This document shows, one piece after another, positions 56,865 through 64,000 of a stretch of DNA of 64,000 nucleotides. This stretch comes from Vibrio porteresiae DSM 19223 (GTDB lineage: Bacteria; Pseudomonadota; Gammaproteobacteria; Enterobacterales; Vibrionaceae). The stretch spans positions 868,001-932,000 of the forward strand of contig NZ_AP024895.1 in the NCBI RefSeq assembly GCF_024347055.1, read 5' to 3'. The notes below the pieces were generated by a model, which was given only the letters and a program-made list of their open reading frames with translations, did not search any database and was not told the origin of the DNA. How positions within the stretch are numbered: position 1 is the stretch's first letter; every line of letters starts with the position of its first letter. The position numbers and the translations under genes were made by a program.

Positions 56865-57623
56865 ATGAAAACATTAGAACTTGAGAGCTTGCTCAATGAC
56901 ACTTTGTCCCCTCATCTCATTAAAGATTACTGTCCTAATGGTCTTCAAGTAGAAGGCAAAAATGACATTCAAAAAATTGTTACTGGTGTGACGGCCTCTG
57001 CGGCATTAATTGAAAAAGCGATTGAACTGAACGCTGATGCAATCTTAGTTCATCATGGCTACTTTTGGAAAAGTGAGCCTCAAGCGATTCGTGGTATGAA
57101 AGGGCGTCGAATTCGCCAATTAATTAAACATGATATCAACTTATTGGCTTACCATTTGCCGCTCGACATTCACCCAAGCCTTGGTAATAACGCTCAATTG
57201 GCTCAGCGACTGGGCATTACCTTAGAAGGTGGGTTAGAAGGGCATCCTCAATCGGTAGCTATGTATGGGCGATTGGAAAAGCCGGTGGCAGGCGCTGAGT
57301 TTGCAGCGCGTATCGCCAGTGCTCTTAACCGCGAACCAATGCACATCGCCCCTGAAAATGAAGCCAAATTGATTGAAACCGTGGGTCTATGCACCGGTGG
57401 TGGACAAGATTTTATTGAACTGGCGGTAGAAAAAGGGCTTGATGCGTTTATATCAGGTGAGATTTCTGAGCGCACCACCTATTCAGCACGTGAGCAAGAT
57501 ATTCATTACTTTGCTGCAGGTCACCACGCTACGGAGCGTTACGGTGTGAAAGCACTTGGTGAGTGGCTTGCGCAAGAGCATGGTTTTGATGTCACCTTTA
57601 TCGACATCAATAACCCAGTGTGA
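56865..57623 (+). CDS. ybgI: Nif3-family dinuclear metal-binding protein (YbgI-like)
   Basis: A 252-residue hexameric ring protein with a two-metal site: VHHGYFW and YHLPLDIHPSLGNN near the front, GEISERT and GHHATERYG near the end. Often annotated as GTP cyclohydrolase 1 type 2, but its true activity is unresolved. The start at 56865 aligns with E. coli YbgI; an ATG at 56853 would add four residues. Confidence 0.9.
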   Translation: MKTLELESLLNDTLSPHLIKDYCPNGLQVEGKNDIQKIVTGVTASAALIEKAIELNADAILVHHGYFWKSEPQAIRGMKGRRIRQLIKHDINLLAYHLPLDIHPSLGNNAQLAQRLGITLEGGLEGHPQSVAMYGRLEKPVAGAEFAARIASALNREPMHIAPENEAKLIETVGLCTGGGQDFIELAVEKGLDAFISGEISERTTYSAREQDIHYFAAGHHATERYGVKALGEWLAQEHGFDVTFIDINNPV

Positions 57624-57655
57624 TGAGCTTGCCAAGTGAGCAATAGATGAAATAG

Positions 57656-57684
57656 AAGAGCGAGACAATGCCTCGCTCTTTTCT
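57656..57684. terminator. Intrinsic terminator between ybgI and gltA
   Basis: AAGAGCGAG and CTCGCTCTT around ACAATGC, followed by TTCTT; it lies between convergent genes. Confidence 0.88.
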
Positions 57685-57709
57685 TACATCGATGTAACTA
57701 AAAACAGCA

Positions 57710-58996
57710 TTAACGTTTTTGCAGTGGTACGAAGTCACGCATGGTTTTACCCGTGTACAGCTGACGAGGACGACCGATACGGTTTCCTGGGTCACTGTGC
57801 ATTTCGTTCCAGTGCGCAATCCAACCGATAGTGCGAGACATTGCAAAGATCACGGTAAACATTGAGACTGGAATACCAATCGCTTTCAAAATGATGCCTG
57901 AGTAGAAATCGACGTTTGGATAAAGTTTCTTGTCGATAAAGTAAGTGTCAGACAGAGCAATACGTTCCAATTCCATTGCCACATCCAACAGTGGATCTTT
58001 GATATCCAACTCTTGAAGTACATCGTGACAAGCTTTACGCATGACGGTAGCGCGAGGGTCATAGTTTTTGTAAACACGGTGACCAAAGCCCATCAAACGG
58101 AATGGGTCATCTTTATCTTTTGCACGAGCAACATATTCTGGAATTTTTTCAACAGAACCAATCTCTTCCAACATACGCAGACAAGCTTCGTTGGCACCAC
58201 CATGCGCAGGACCCCAAAGGGAAGCGATCCCTGCGGCGATACAAGCAAATGGGTTTGCACCTGAAGAACCGGCTAAACGTACTGTTGAAGTGGAGGCGTT
58301 TTGTTCATGGTCTGCGTGCAGAGTAAAGATTTTATCCATAGCACGAGCCACAATTGGGTTGACTTCGTATTCTTCACAAGGGGTTGCAAACATCATGTGA
58401 AGGAAGTTTTCTGCGTAAGTCAGATCGTTACGAGGATAGATAAACGGTTGACCTACTGAGTATTTGTAACACATTGCTGCCAGTGTTGGCATTTTAGACA
58501 GTAGACGATACGCCGCAATTTCACGGTGTGAGTCGTTATTGATATCAAGAGAATCATGGTAGAAAGCAGCCAGAGCGCCAACCACACCACACATAATGGC
58601 CATTGGGTGAGCGTCACGACGGAAACCATGATAAAAGCTAGCGATCTGTTCGTGAACCATAGTATGACGAGCAACAGTGTATTTGAACTCTTCATATTGT
58701 TCGCGAGTAGGGGCTTCGCCGTAAAGCAAGATGAAACAGACTTCGAGGTAATCAGCGTTATTTGCTAACTGATCAATGGGATATCCACGGTGCAGCAGAA
58801 CACCTTTATCGCCATCGATATAAGTGATTTGAGACTCACAAGATGCAGTGGCAAGAAAACCCGGGTCAAACGTGAAATAGCCGTTTGCACCCAATCCTCG
58901 AACATCGATTACTTGGGGACCAATGCTCCCATCCATAATCGGCAGCTCGATTGGCGCTTTTCCTTCGATATGAAGGGTCGCTTTCTTATCTGCCAT
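57710..58996 (-). CDS. gltA: Citrate synthase GltA
   Basis: A 428-residue type II citrate synthase, one longer than the E. coli enzyme. The catalytic set is present: [24 protein letters not shown] and an Asp in DVDFYSGI. An N-terminal beta-rich NADH-binding extension (about 1-60) fits the allosteric hexameric type. AAGGAG lies before the ATG. Divergent from sdhCDAB. Confidence 0.97.
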   Translation of the reverse strand: MADKKATLHIEGKAPIELPIMDGSIGPQVIDVRGLGANGYFTFDPGFLATASCESQITYIDGDKGVLLHRGYPIDQLANNADYLEVCFILLYGEAPTREQYEEFKYTVARHTMVHEQIASFYHGFRRDAHPMAIMCGVVGALAAFYHDSLDINNDSHREIAAYRLLSKMPTLAAMCYKYSVGQPFIYPRNDLTYAENFLHMMFATPCEEYEVNPIVARAMDKIFTLHADHEQNASTSTVRLAGSSGANPFACIAAGIASLWGPAHGGANEACLRMLEEIGSVEKIPEYVARAKDKDDPFRLMGFGHRVYKNYDPRATVMRKACHDVLQELDIKDPLLDVAMELERIALSDTYFIDKKLYPNVDFYSGIILKAIGIPVSMFTVIFAMSRTIGWIAHWNEMHSDPGNRIGRPRQLYTGKTMRDFVPLQKR

Positions 58997-59396
58997 AACA
59001 ATCTCCTTTGTTTTTTAAATTATGTAGTCCGTCCAGGATGTTTGTGCCTGAACTATTTACGACCGATCCTAAGTAAAGTCAATTTTTCTAAACTGATGTG
59101 TGCACTCACTTTGATTTTTCATAAATAAAACGTTAAAAATCTGTTCCATGTAGCAAAAATTGTTACACCAATTGTATTAAAATGTAGCGAGCCCTATATT
59201 GGCTAAGTGAATGCGGGCAAAAGCCTTGTTCTTTCTAGCTTTAAAACGTTTCTCTCTACAATTTTTAGTTAGAAAGATGACCTTTATTGAGCGCTTTAAC
59301 CAGTTAAATTTTGGGTGAAATGTTTAATAATTGTTAAAAAATATCTGCTTTGTGCCTGAATTTTCTTCAATAACTATAAATGCTCAATGGAGCTGA
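58997..59396. other. Divergent gltA/sdhC promoter region
   Basis: 400 bases controlling two TCA-cycle transcripts; no gene. GTTTA-N5-TTGTTA (59322-59336), with GTTAA at 59303, resembles the roughly 11-bp repeat pattern of ArcA sites, sensible because ArcA represses sdh without oxygen. TATAAA at 59375-59380 is close to the sdhC start and would give a very short leader. Confidence 0.45.
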
Positions 59397-59789
59397 GTGA
59401 GCAAGCCCGTGAAAGAAAGAAAGTTAAGACCTGTAAATCTAGATCTACAGACCATACGCTTTCCTATTACTGCCATTGCATCGATTCTTCACCGTGTAAC
59501 CGGGGTGATCATGTTTGTGGCGGTGGGAATCCTGTTATGGTTACTCTCCTTGTCCTTATCCTCTCCAATGGGGTTTATGGACGCCAGTGACATCGTCAAC
59601 AGTTTCATCGTTAAACTCATTTTATGGGGCATTTTGACTGCTCTAGCCTATCACATCGTTGGCGGATTGCGTCATCTAATGATGGATATGGGTTACTTTG
59701 AAGAGCTCGATACTGGTGCTATGAGTGCCAAAGTTGCCTTTGGTATTACGATTGTCCTCGCTGTTCTGGCAGGAGTCCTAGTATGGTAA
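59397..59789 (+). CDS. sdhC: Succinate dehydrogenase cytochrome b556 subunit SdhC
   Basis: A 130-residue membrane anchor with three helices. SILHRVTG is the quinone-site segment and the haem ligand is in [10 protein letters not shown]. The start is GTG at 59397 with GGAG four bases upstream. Overlaps sdhD by 7 bases. Confidence 0.95.
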   Translation: MSKPVKERKLRPVNLDLQTIRFPITAIASILHRVTGVIMFVAVGILLWLLSLSLSSPMGFMDASDIVNSFIVKLILWGILTALAYHIVGGLRHLMMDMGYFEELDTGAMSAKVAFGITIVLAVLAGVLVW

Positions 59790-60127
59790 AAAATGTTGCT
59801 TCCCTAGGCCGTAATGGCGTGCACGATTTTCTGTTAGTTCGTGGTACCGCCATTGTTATGACCTTGTATGTCATTTACATGGTTTGTTTCTGTGCGTTTA
59901 CCGACATCACCTATGTGTCATGGACTGGTTTCTTCGCTGGTACGTTCACCAAAGTGTTCACCATGCTAGCGCTCGTCTGTGTCCTGATTCACGGTTGGAT
60001 CGGTTTATGGCAGGTGCTAACTGACTATGTGAAATGCGCAAAACTGCGCGGATTACTACAGCTAGTGGTGATCGCTGTGTTACTTGGCTATTTCTTCTCC
60101 GGCCTATTCGTTTTGTGGGGTGTATAA
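59783..60127 (+). CDS. sdhD: Succinate dehydrogenase membrane anchor SdhD
   Basis: A 114-residue protein with three membrane helices; the second haem ligand is His in [19 protein letters not shown]. The N-terminal [12 protein letters not shown] is typical. Overlap with sdhC at the front and immediate abutment with sdhA indicate coupling. Confidence 0.94.
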   Translation: MVKNVASLGRNGVHDFLLVRGTAIVMTLYVIYMVCFCAFTDITYVSWTGFFAGTFTKVFTMLALVCVLIHGWIGLWQVLTDYVKCAKLRGLLQLVVIAVLLGYFFSGLFVLWGV

Positions 60128-61894
60128 GTGTCTATTCCAGTACGTCAATTCGACGCCGTTGTGATCGGTGCCGGCGGTGCAGGTATGCGTGCCGCGTTGC
60201 AAATTTCAGAACAGGGCCTAACTTGCGCACTGTTATCAAAAGTTTTTCCTACTCGTTCCCACACTGTATCAGCACAGGGTGGTATTACCGTTGCACTCGG
60301 TAACTCCCACAAAGATAACTGGGAATGGCACATGTATGACACCGTAAAAGGGTCAGACTACATTGGCGACCAAAACGCCATTGAATACATGTGTAAAAAT
60401 GGTCCTCAATCGGTGATTGAACTAGAAAAAATGGGTCTGCCATTTTCCCGTTTTGATGATGGTTCAATTTATCAACGTCCATTTGGTGGCCAATCTAAAG
60501 AGTTCGGTGGTGAACAGGCTGCTCGCACTGCTGCTGCTGCCGACCGTACTGGTCACGCTCTGCTACACACTCTCTACCAACAGAACATCAAGCACAAAAC
60601 CACCATTTTCTCTGAATGGTATGCCCTTGATTTGGTGAAAAACCAAGATGGCGCCATTTTGGGGTGTACCGCTCTGTGCATGGAAACTGGTGAAATCTGT
60701 TACTTCAAAGCAAAAGCGACTGTACTAGCAACGGGCGGTGCAGGCCGTATTTATCAGTCTACCACGAACGCGCACATCAATACCGGTGACGGTGTAGGTA
60801 TGGCGCTGCGTGCTGGCGTACCAATGCAAGACATGGAAATGTGGCAATTCCACCCAACCGGTATCGCTGGTGCTGGGGTATTGGTAACAGAAGGTTGTCG
60901 TGGTGAAGGTGGCTATCTTCTTAATAAAGATGGCGAACGTTTCATGGAACGTTATGCGCCTAACGCAAAAGACCTTGCTGGTCGTGACGTGGTTGCGCGT
61001 TCGATGATGATCGAAATTCGTGAAGGTCGTGGTTGTGATGGCCCATGGGGTCCACACATCAAGCTGAAATTGGATCACCTTGGCCGCGATGTGCTTGAGT
61101 CTCGTTTGCCTGGTATTTGTGAACTATCACGTACCTTCGCTCACGTTGACCCTGTTAAAGAACCGATTCCGGTTATTCCAACCTGTCACTACATGATGGG
61201 TGGCGTGCCAACCCAAGTCTCTGGTCAAGCGCTAAAACAGAATGCATCAGGCAAAGACGTTGAAATTCAAGGTCTGTTTGCTTGTGGTGAGATTGCCTCA
61301 GTGTCCGTGCATGGTGCTAACCGCTTGGGTGGTAACTCTCTGCTAGACTTAGTGGTGTTTGGTCGTGCAACCGGGTTACACCTTGGCGAAACATTGGCTG
61401 CACAAGCCGAAGCTCGCCCAGCAACAGAATCGGATATTGAAGCGTCACTAGCGCGTACCATGCGCTGGGAAAATAGCACTGGTGGTGAAGACCCTGTGCA
61501 AATTCGTAAAGATTTGCAGCAATGTATGCAGCATAGCTTCTCAGTATTCCGTGAAGGTGCGGCAATGGCTGAAGGTTTAAGCGAACTTAAAGAGATTCGT
61601 GAACGTTTGCAAAGTGCTCACTTGGCAGACAAATCAAAAGAGTTCAACACACAACGTGTGGAATGTCTTGAACTGGACAACTTGATGGAAACAGCGTTCT
61701 CAACGGCAGTTGCGGCAAACTACCGTACCGAAAGTCGTGGTGCTCACGCACGTTACGATTTCCCAGATCGCGATGACGAAAATTGGCTATGCCACTCCAT
61801 TTACAACCCTGAAACAGAACAGATGAGTAAACGCGATGTGAACATGCACCCAATTTATCGTGACCCGTTCCCACCAAAAGTACGTACATACTAG
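60128..61894 (+). CDS. sdhA: Succinate dehydrogenase flavoprotein SdhA
   Basis: A 588-residue subunit, the same length as E. coli SdhA. The FAD loop is [14 protein letters not shown], the covalent-FAD His lies in [10 protein letters not shown], and the active-site HPTGIAGAG and [11 protein letters not shown] are present. The start is GTG, directly after the sdhD stop. Confidence 0.97.
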   Translation: MSIPVRQFDAVVIGAGGAGMRAALQISEQGLTCALLSKVFPTRSHTVSAQGGITVALGNSHKDNWEWHMYDTVKGSDYIGDQNAIEYMCKNGPQSVIELEKMGLPFSRFDDGSIYQRPFGGQSKEFGGEQAARTAAAADRTGHALLHTLYQQNIKHKTTIFSEWYALDLVKNQDGAILGCTALCMETGEICYFKAKATVLATGGAGRIYQSTTNAHINTGDGVGMALRAGVPMQDMEMWQFHPTGIAGAGVLVTEGCRGEGGYLLNKDGERFMERYAPNAKDLAGRDVVARSMMIEIREGRGCDGPWGPHIKLKLDHLGRDVLESRLPGICELSRTFAHVDPVKEPIPVIPTCHYMMGGVPTQVSGQALKQNASGKDVEIQGLFACGEIASVSVHGANRLGGNSLLDLVVFGRATGLHLGETLAAQAEARPATESDIEASLARTMRWENSTGGEDPVQIRKDLQQCMQHSFSVFREGAAMAEGLSELKEIRERLQSAHLADKSKEFNTQRVECLELDNLMETAFSTAVAANYRTESRGAHARYDFPDRDDENWLCHSIYNPETEQMSKRDVNMHPIYRDPFPPKVRTY

Positions 61895-61908
61895 GGGAGG
61901 ACTGAACT

Positions 61909-62622
61909 ATGAAACTTAACTTCTCTTTGTACAGATACAATCCAGATATAGACAACAAGCCGTATATGAAAGACTATACTCTTGATGTGGGTGAAGGTTC
62001 AGATATGATGGTACTGGATGCACTGATTCTTCTTAAAGAACAGGATCCTAGTATCGCGTTCCGACGTTCATGCCGCGAAGGAGTTTGTGGTTCAGACGGT
62101 CTGAACATGAACGGAAAAAACGGATTGGCGTGTATTACTCCTCTTTCTGCTTTGGCAGGCAGCAAGAAGATTGTAATTCGTCCCCTTCCTGGACTTCCTG
62201 TTATCCGCGATTTGATCGTGGATATGACGCAGTTCTACGATAACTACGCCAAAGTGAAACCCTTCTTGATTTCGGATGGTAATTTGCCACCGTCTCGAGA
62301 AAATCTTCAGGCTCCAGAAGATCGAGCACATTTAGATGGTTTGTACGAGTGCATTATGTGTGCATGTTGTTCAACCTCTTGCCCTTCTTTCTGGTGGAAT
62401 CCAGACAAGTTTATCGGCCCTGCAGGCTTGTTAGCGGCTTATCGTTGGCTCATTGACAGTCGCGACACTGCAACTGATGAACGTTTGTCGGCACTTGATG
62501 ATGCGTTCAGCGTATTCCGTTGTCACGGAATCATGAACTGTGTCAACGTTTGTCCGAAAGGGTTAAATCCGACCAAAGCGATTGGTCATATCAAGTCGAT
62601 GCTGATTAATCGCTCGGTGTAA
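61909..62622 (+). CDS. sdhB: Succinate dehydrogenase iron-sulfur protein SdhB
   Basis: A 237-residue subunit. The 2Fe-2S cysteines lie in CREGVCGSDG and LACIT; the 4Fe-4S and 3Fe-4S sites are CIMCACCSTSCP and CHGIMNCVNVCPKGLNP. GGGGAGG precedes the ATG. It links SdhA to the membrane quinone site. Confidence 0.97.
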   Translation: MKLNFSLYRYNPDIDNKPYMKDYTLDVGEGSDMMVLDALILLKEQDPSIAFRRSCREGVCGSDGLNMNGKNGLACITPLSALAGSKKIVIRPLPGLPVIRDLIVDMTQFYDNYAKVKPFLISDGNLPPSRENLQAPEDRAHLDGLYECIMCACCSTSCPSFWWNPDKFIGPAGLLAAYRWLIDSRDTATDERLSALDDAFSVFRCHGIMNCVNVCPKGLNPTKAIGHIKSMLINRSV

Positions 62623-62628
62623 AGTGAC

Positions 62629-62655
62629 AAAGCAGGCTTTCGGGCCTGCTCTTTG
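62629..62655 (+). terminator. Hairpin between sdhB and sucA
   Basis: AGCAGGC (62631-62637) and GCCTGCT (62644-62650) around TTTCGG, followed by CTTTG. The U-tract is short, so it is more likely a partial terminator or processing site within sdh-suc. Confidence 0.6.
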
Positions 62656-62708
62656 ATAGCTCGGCGTAGACCGAAGTGACTGTAAAAACTACTGGTAAAG
62701 GGAAAATA

Positions 62709-64000
62709 ATGCACAACGGCGTGATGAAGGCATGGCTCGAGTCTTCACACTTGGCTGGCGCCAATGCAACTTATGTAGAGGAACTCTACGAATCGTATCT
62801 AAGTGATCCCGACCTGGTAAGTGAGGAGTGGAAACGTGTTTTTGATGGTTTGCCTGCGCAACCAGAAACTGTGGTAGAACAACCACATTCACGTATTCGC
62901 GACTACTTCCGGCGACTCGCTCAAGAGACTAAGCATTACAGTGTCCAAGTTAGTGATCCTGAAGTCGATGCAAAACAGGTAAAAGTATTGCAGCTCATTA
63001 ACGCGTACCGTTTCCGCGGTCACGAAGCTGCTCAATTGGACCCTCTCAGTTTATGGAAACGCCCACCTGTGGCGGAATTGGACCCATCATTCCATAACCT
63101 GACCGACGATGATATGGAAGAAACTTTTAACGTTGGTTCGTTCGCGATCGGCAGCGACACCATGAAGTTAAAAGATATCTATCAGGCCCTTAACAACATC
63201 TATACCGGTCCAGTGGGTGCTGAATACATGCACATCACTGATACTGAACAGAAACGTTGGATTCAACAGCACATTGAACCCGTCAATGGTCGTCCTCAAT
63301 TTACCAAAGCTGAGAAAGTTACTTTCTTGGAAGAGTTGACGGCTGCAGAAGGTTTGGAACGCTATCTAGGCGCGAAATTCCCTGGTGCTAAACGTTTCTC
63401 ATTGGAAGGCGGCGATGCATTAATTCCAATGACCAAAGAGCTGATCCGTTATGCGGGTTCACAAGGTATGCGTGAAGTCGTTATCGGTATGGCACACCGT
63501 GGTCGTTTGAATATGTTGGTTAACGTCTTGGGTAAAAAACCTCAAGGCCTATTCGACGAATTCGCAGGTAAGCATGACGAAACATGGGGTACTGGTGACG
63601 TTAAGTATCACCAAGGTTTCTCTGCGGACTTTGCAACCCAAGGCGGCGATGTGCATTTAGCACTGGCGTTTAACCCATCGCATCTTGAAATTGTTAACCC
63701 AGTGGTTATGGGCTCAGTTCGAGCTCGCCAAGACCGTCTTGAAGATAAAGACGGCAGTAAAGTTCTCCCTATTACTATTCATGGTGACTCTGCGATTGCA
63801 GGGCAAGGTGTTGTGGCTGAAACCTTTAACATGTCTCTGGCTCGAGGCTTCTGTGTTGGTGGTACGGTACGTATCGTTATCAACAACCAGGTTGGTTTTA
63901 CCACCTCTAACCCACGCGATACGCGTTCTACCATGTACTGTACCGACATAGCCAAGATGGTACAGGCGCCGATTTTCCATGTGAATGCGGATAATCCTGA
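62709..64000 (+). CDS. sucA: 2-oxoglutarate dehydrogenase E1 component SucA, C-terminus beyond window
   Basis: Thiamine-diphosphate-dependent decarboxylase of the oxoglutarate dehydrogenase complex. The frame is open from the ATG at 62709 to the window end (430 full codons). The N-terminal SucB-binding helix (MKAWLESSHLAGANATYVEE) and the segments FSLEGGDALIP, GMAHRGRLNMLVNVLGK and AFNPSHLEIVNPVV are present. AAAGGGAAAATA precedes the ATG. It continues the sdhCDAB order as in E. coli. Confidence 0.96.
   Translation, partial: MHNGVMKAWLESSHLAGANATYVEELYESYLSDPDLVSEEWKRVFDGLPAQPETVVEQPHSRIRDYFRRLAQETKHYSVQVSDPEVDAKQVKVLQLINAYRFRGHEAAQLDPLSLWKRPPVAELDPSFHNLTDDDMEETFNVGSFAIGSDTMKLKDIYQALNNIYTGPVGAEYMHITDTEQKRWIQQHIEPVNGRPQFTKAEKVTFLEELTAAEGLERYLGAKFPGAKRFSLEGGDALIPMTKELIRYAGSQGMREVVIGMAHRGRLNMLVNVLGKKPQGLFDEFAGKHDETWGTGDVKYHQGFSADFATQGGDVHLALAFNPSHLEIVNPVVMGSVRARQDRLEDKDGSKVLPITIHGDSAIAGQGVVAETFNMSLARGFCVGGTVRIVINNQVGFTTSNPRDTRSTMYCTDIAKMVQAPIFHVNADNP

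Noticed and set aside
1..64000. tRNA, rRNA, CRISPR, insertion sequences, prophage or integron pieces
   Set aside because: No tRNA-like cloverleaf, repeat array, transposase, integrase or attachment site was seen while reading through; the gene content is core.

Overview
This window reads as a chromosomal segment of a Vibrio or close relative (Vibrionaceae). The evidence is the multi-flagellin polar flagellar locus with the FlrA/FlrB/FlrC regulators, the flaG-fliD-flaI-fliS order, Vibrio-type small membrane proteins (DUF2897, DUF2956, DUF2919), and gene pairs shared with enteric gammaproteobacteria (gcvR-bcp, yffB-dapE, prmB-aroC, mnmC/fabB, pdxB-asd, ybfF/seqA/pgm, gltA/sdh/suc). I see no insertion sequences, phage genes, CRISPR arrays, rRNA or tRNA genes. 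This is mostly core genome, so the interest lies mainly in regulatory structure and in local protein variation.

Layout. 1-8.7 kb: bcp (cut by the window edge) and gcvR face dapA-bamC across a divergent region. A leftward run follows (yffB-like reductase, dapE, an M15 peptidase, DUF2897), then a small winged-helix protein, DUF2956, DUF2919 and a DyP-type haem peroxidase. 8.8-14.3 kb: four flagellin genes, one leftward and three rightward, each with its own readable sigma-28 promoter. 14.4-35.3 kb: a nearly unbroken flagellar assembly and regulation block (flaG-fliD-flaI-fliS, flrA, flrBC, fliEFGHIJ, fliKLMNOPQR-flhB). Sigma-54 promoters with exact GG-N10-GC spacing stand before flrB, fliE and fliK, and a FleQ/FlrA-like box lies upstream of the flrB promoter. 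flhB is followed by housekeeping genes rather than flhA.

35.4-48.7 kb: smrB/prmB divergent pair, aroC, epmC, yfcL, a flavin reductase, a TAXI-type TRAP transporter (binding protein plus fused permease), mnmC/fabB, pdxB-asd. 48.7-53.5 kb: fur, then a LysR regulator divergent from an LrgA/LrgB pair with a perfect CRP-type palindrome on its promoter, then fldA and the esterase ybfF. 53.6-64 kb: seqA, pgm, DUF1853, a Nif3-family protein, gltA, sdhCDAB and the start of sucA, which runs off the window.

How it works together: FlrA (sigma-54 activator) turns on flrBC and the fliE operon. FlrB/FlrC phosphorelay activates later sigma-54 genes. The late flagellins fall under FliA (sigma-28), whose gene is not in this window. 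FlaI and FliS serve as export chaperones for cap and filament subunits. The metabolic genes cover lysine/DAP, chorismate, pyridoxal phosphate, fatty acid and TCA-cycle steps.
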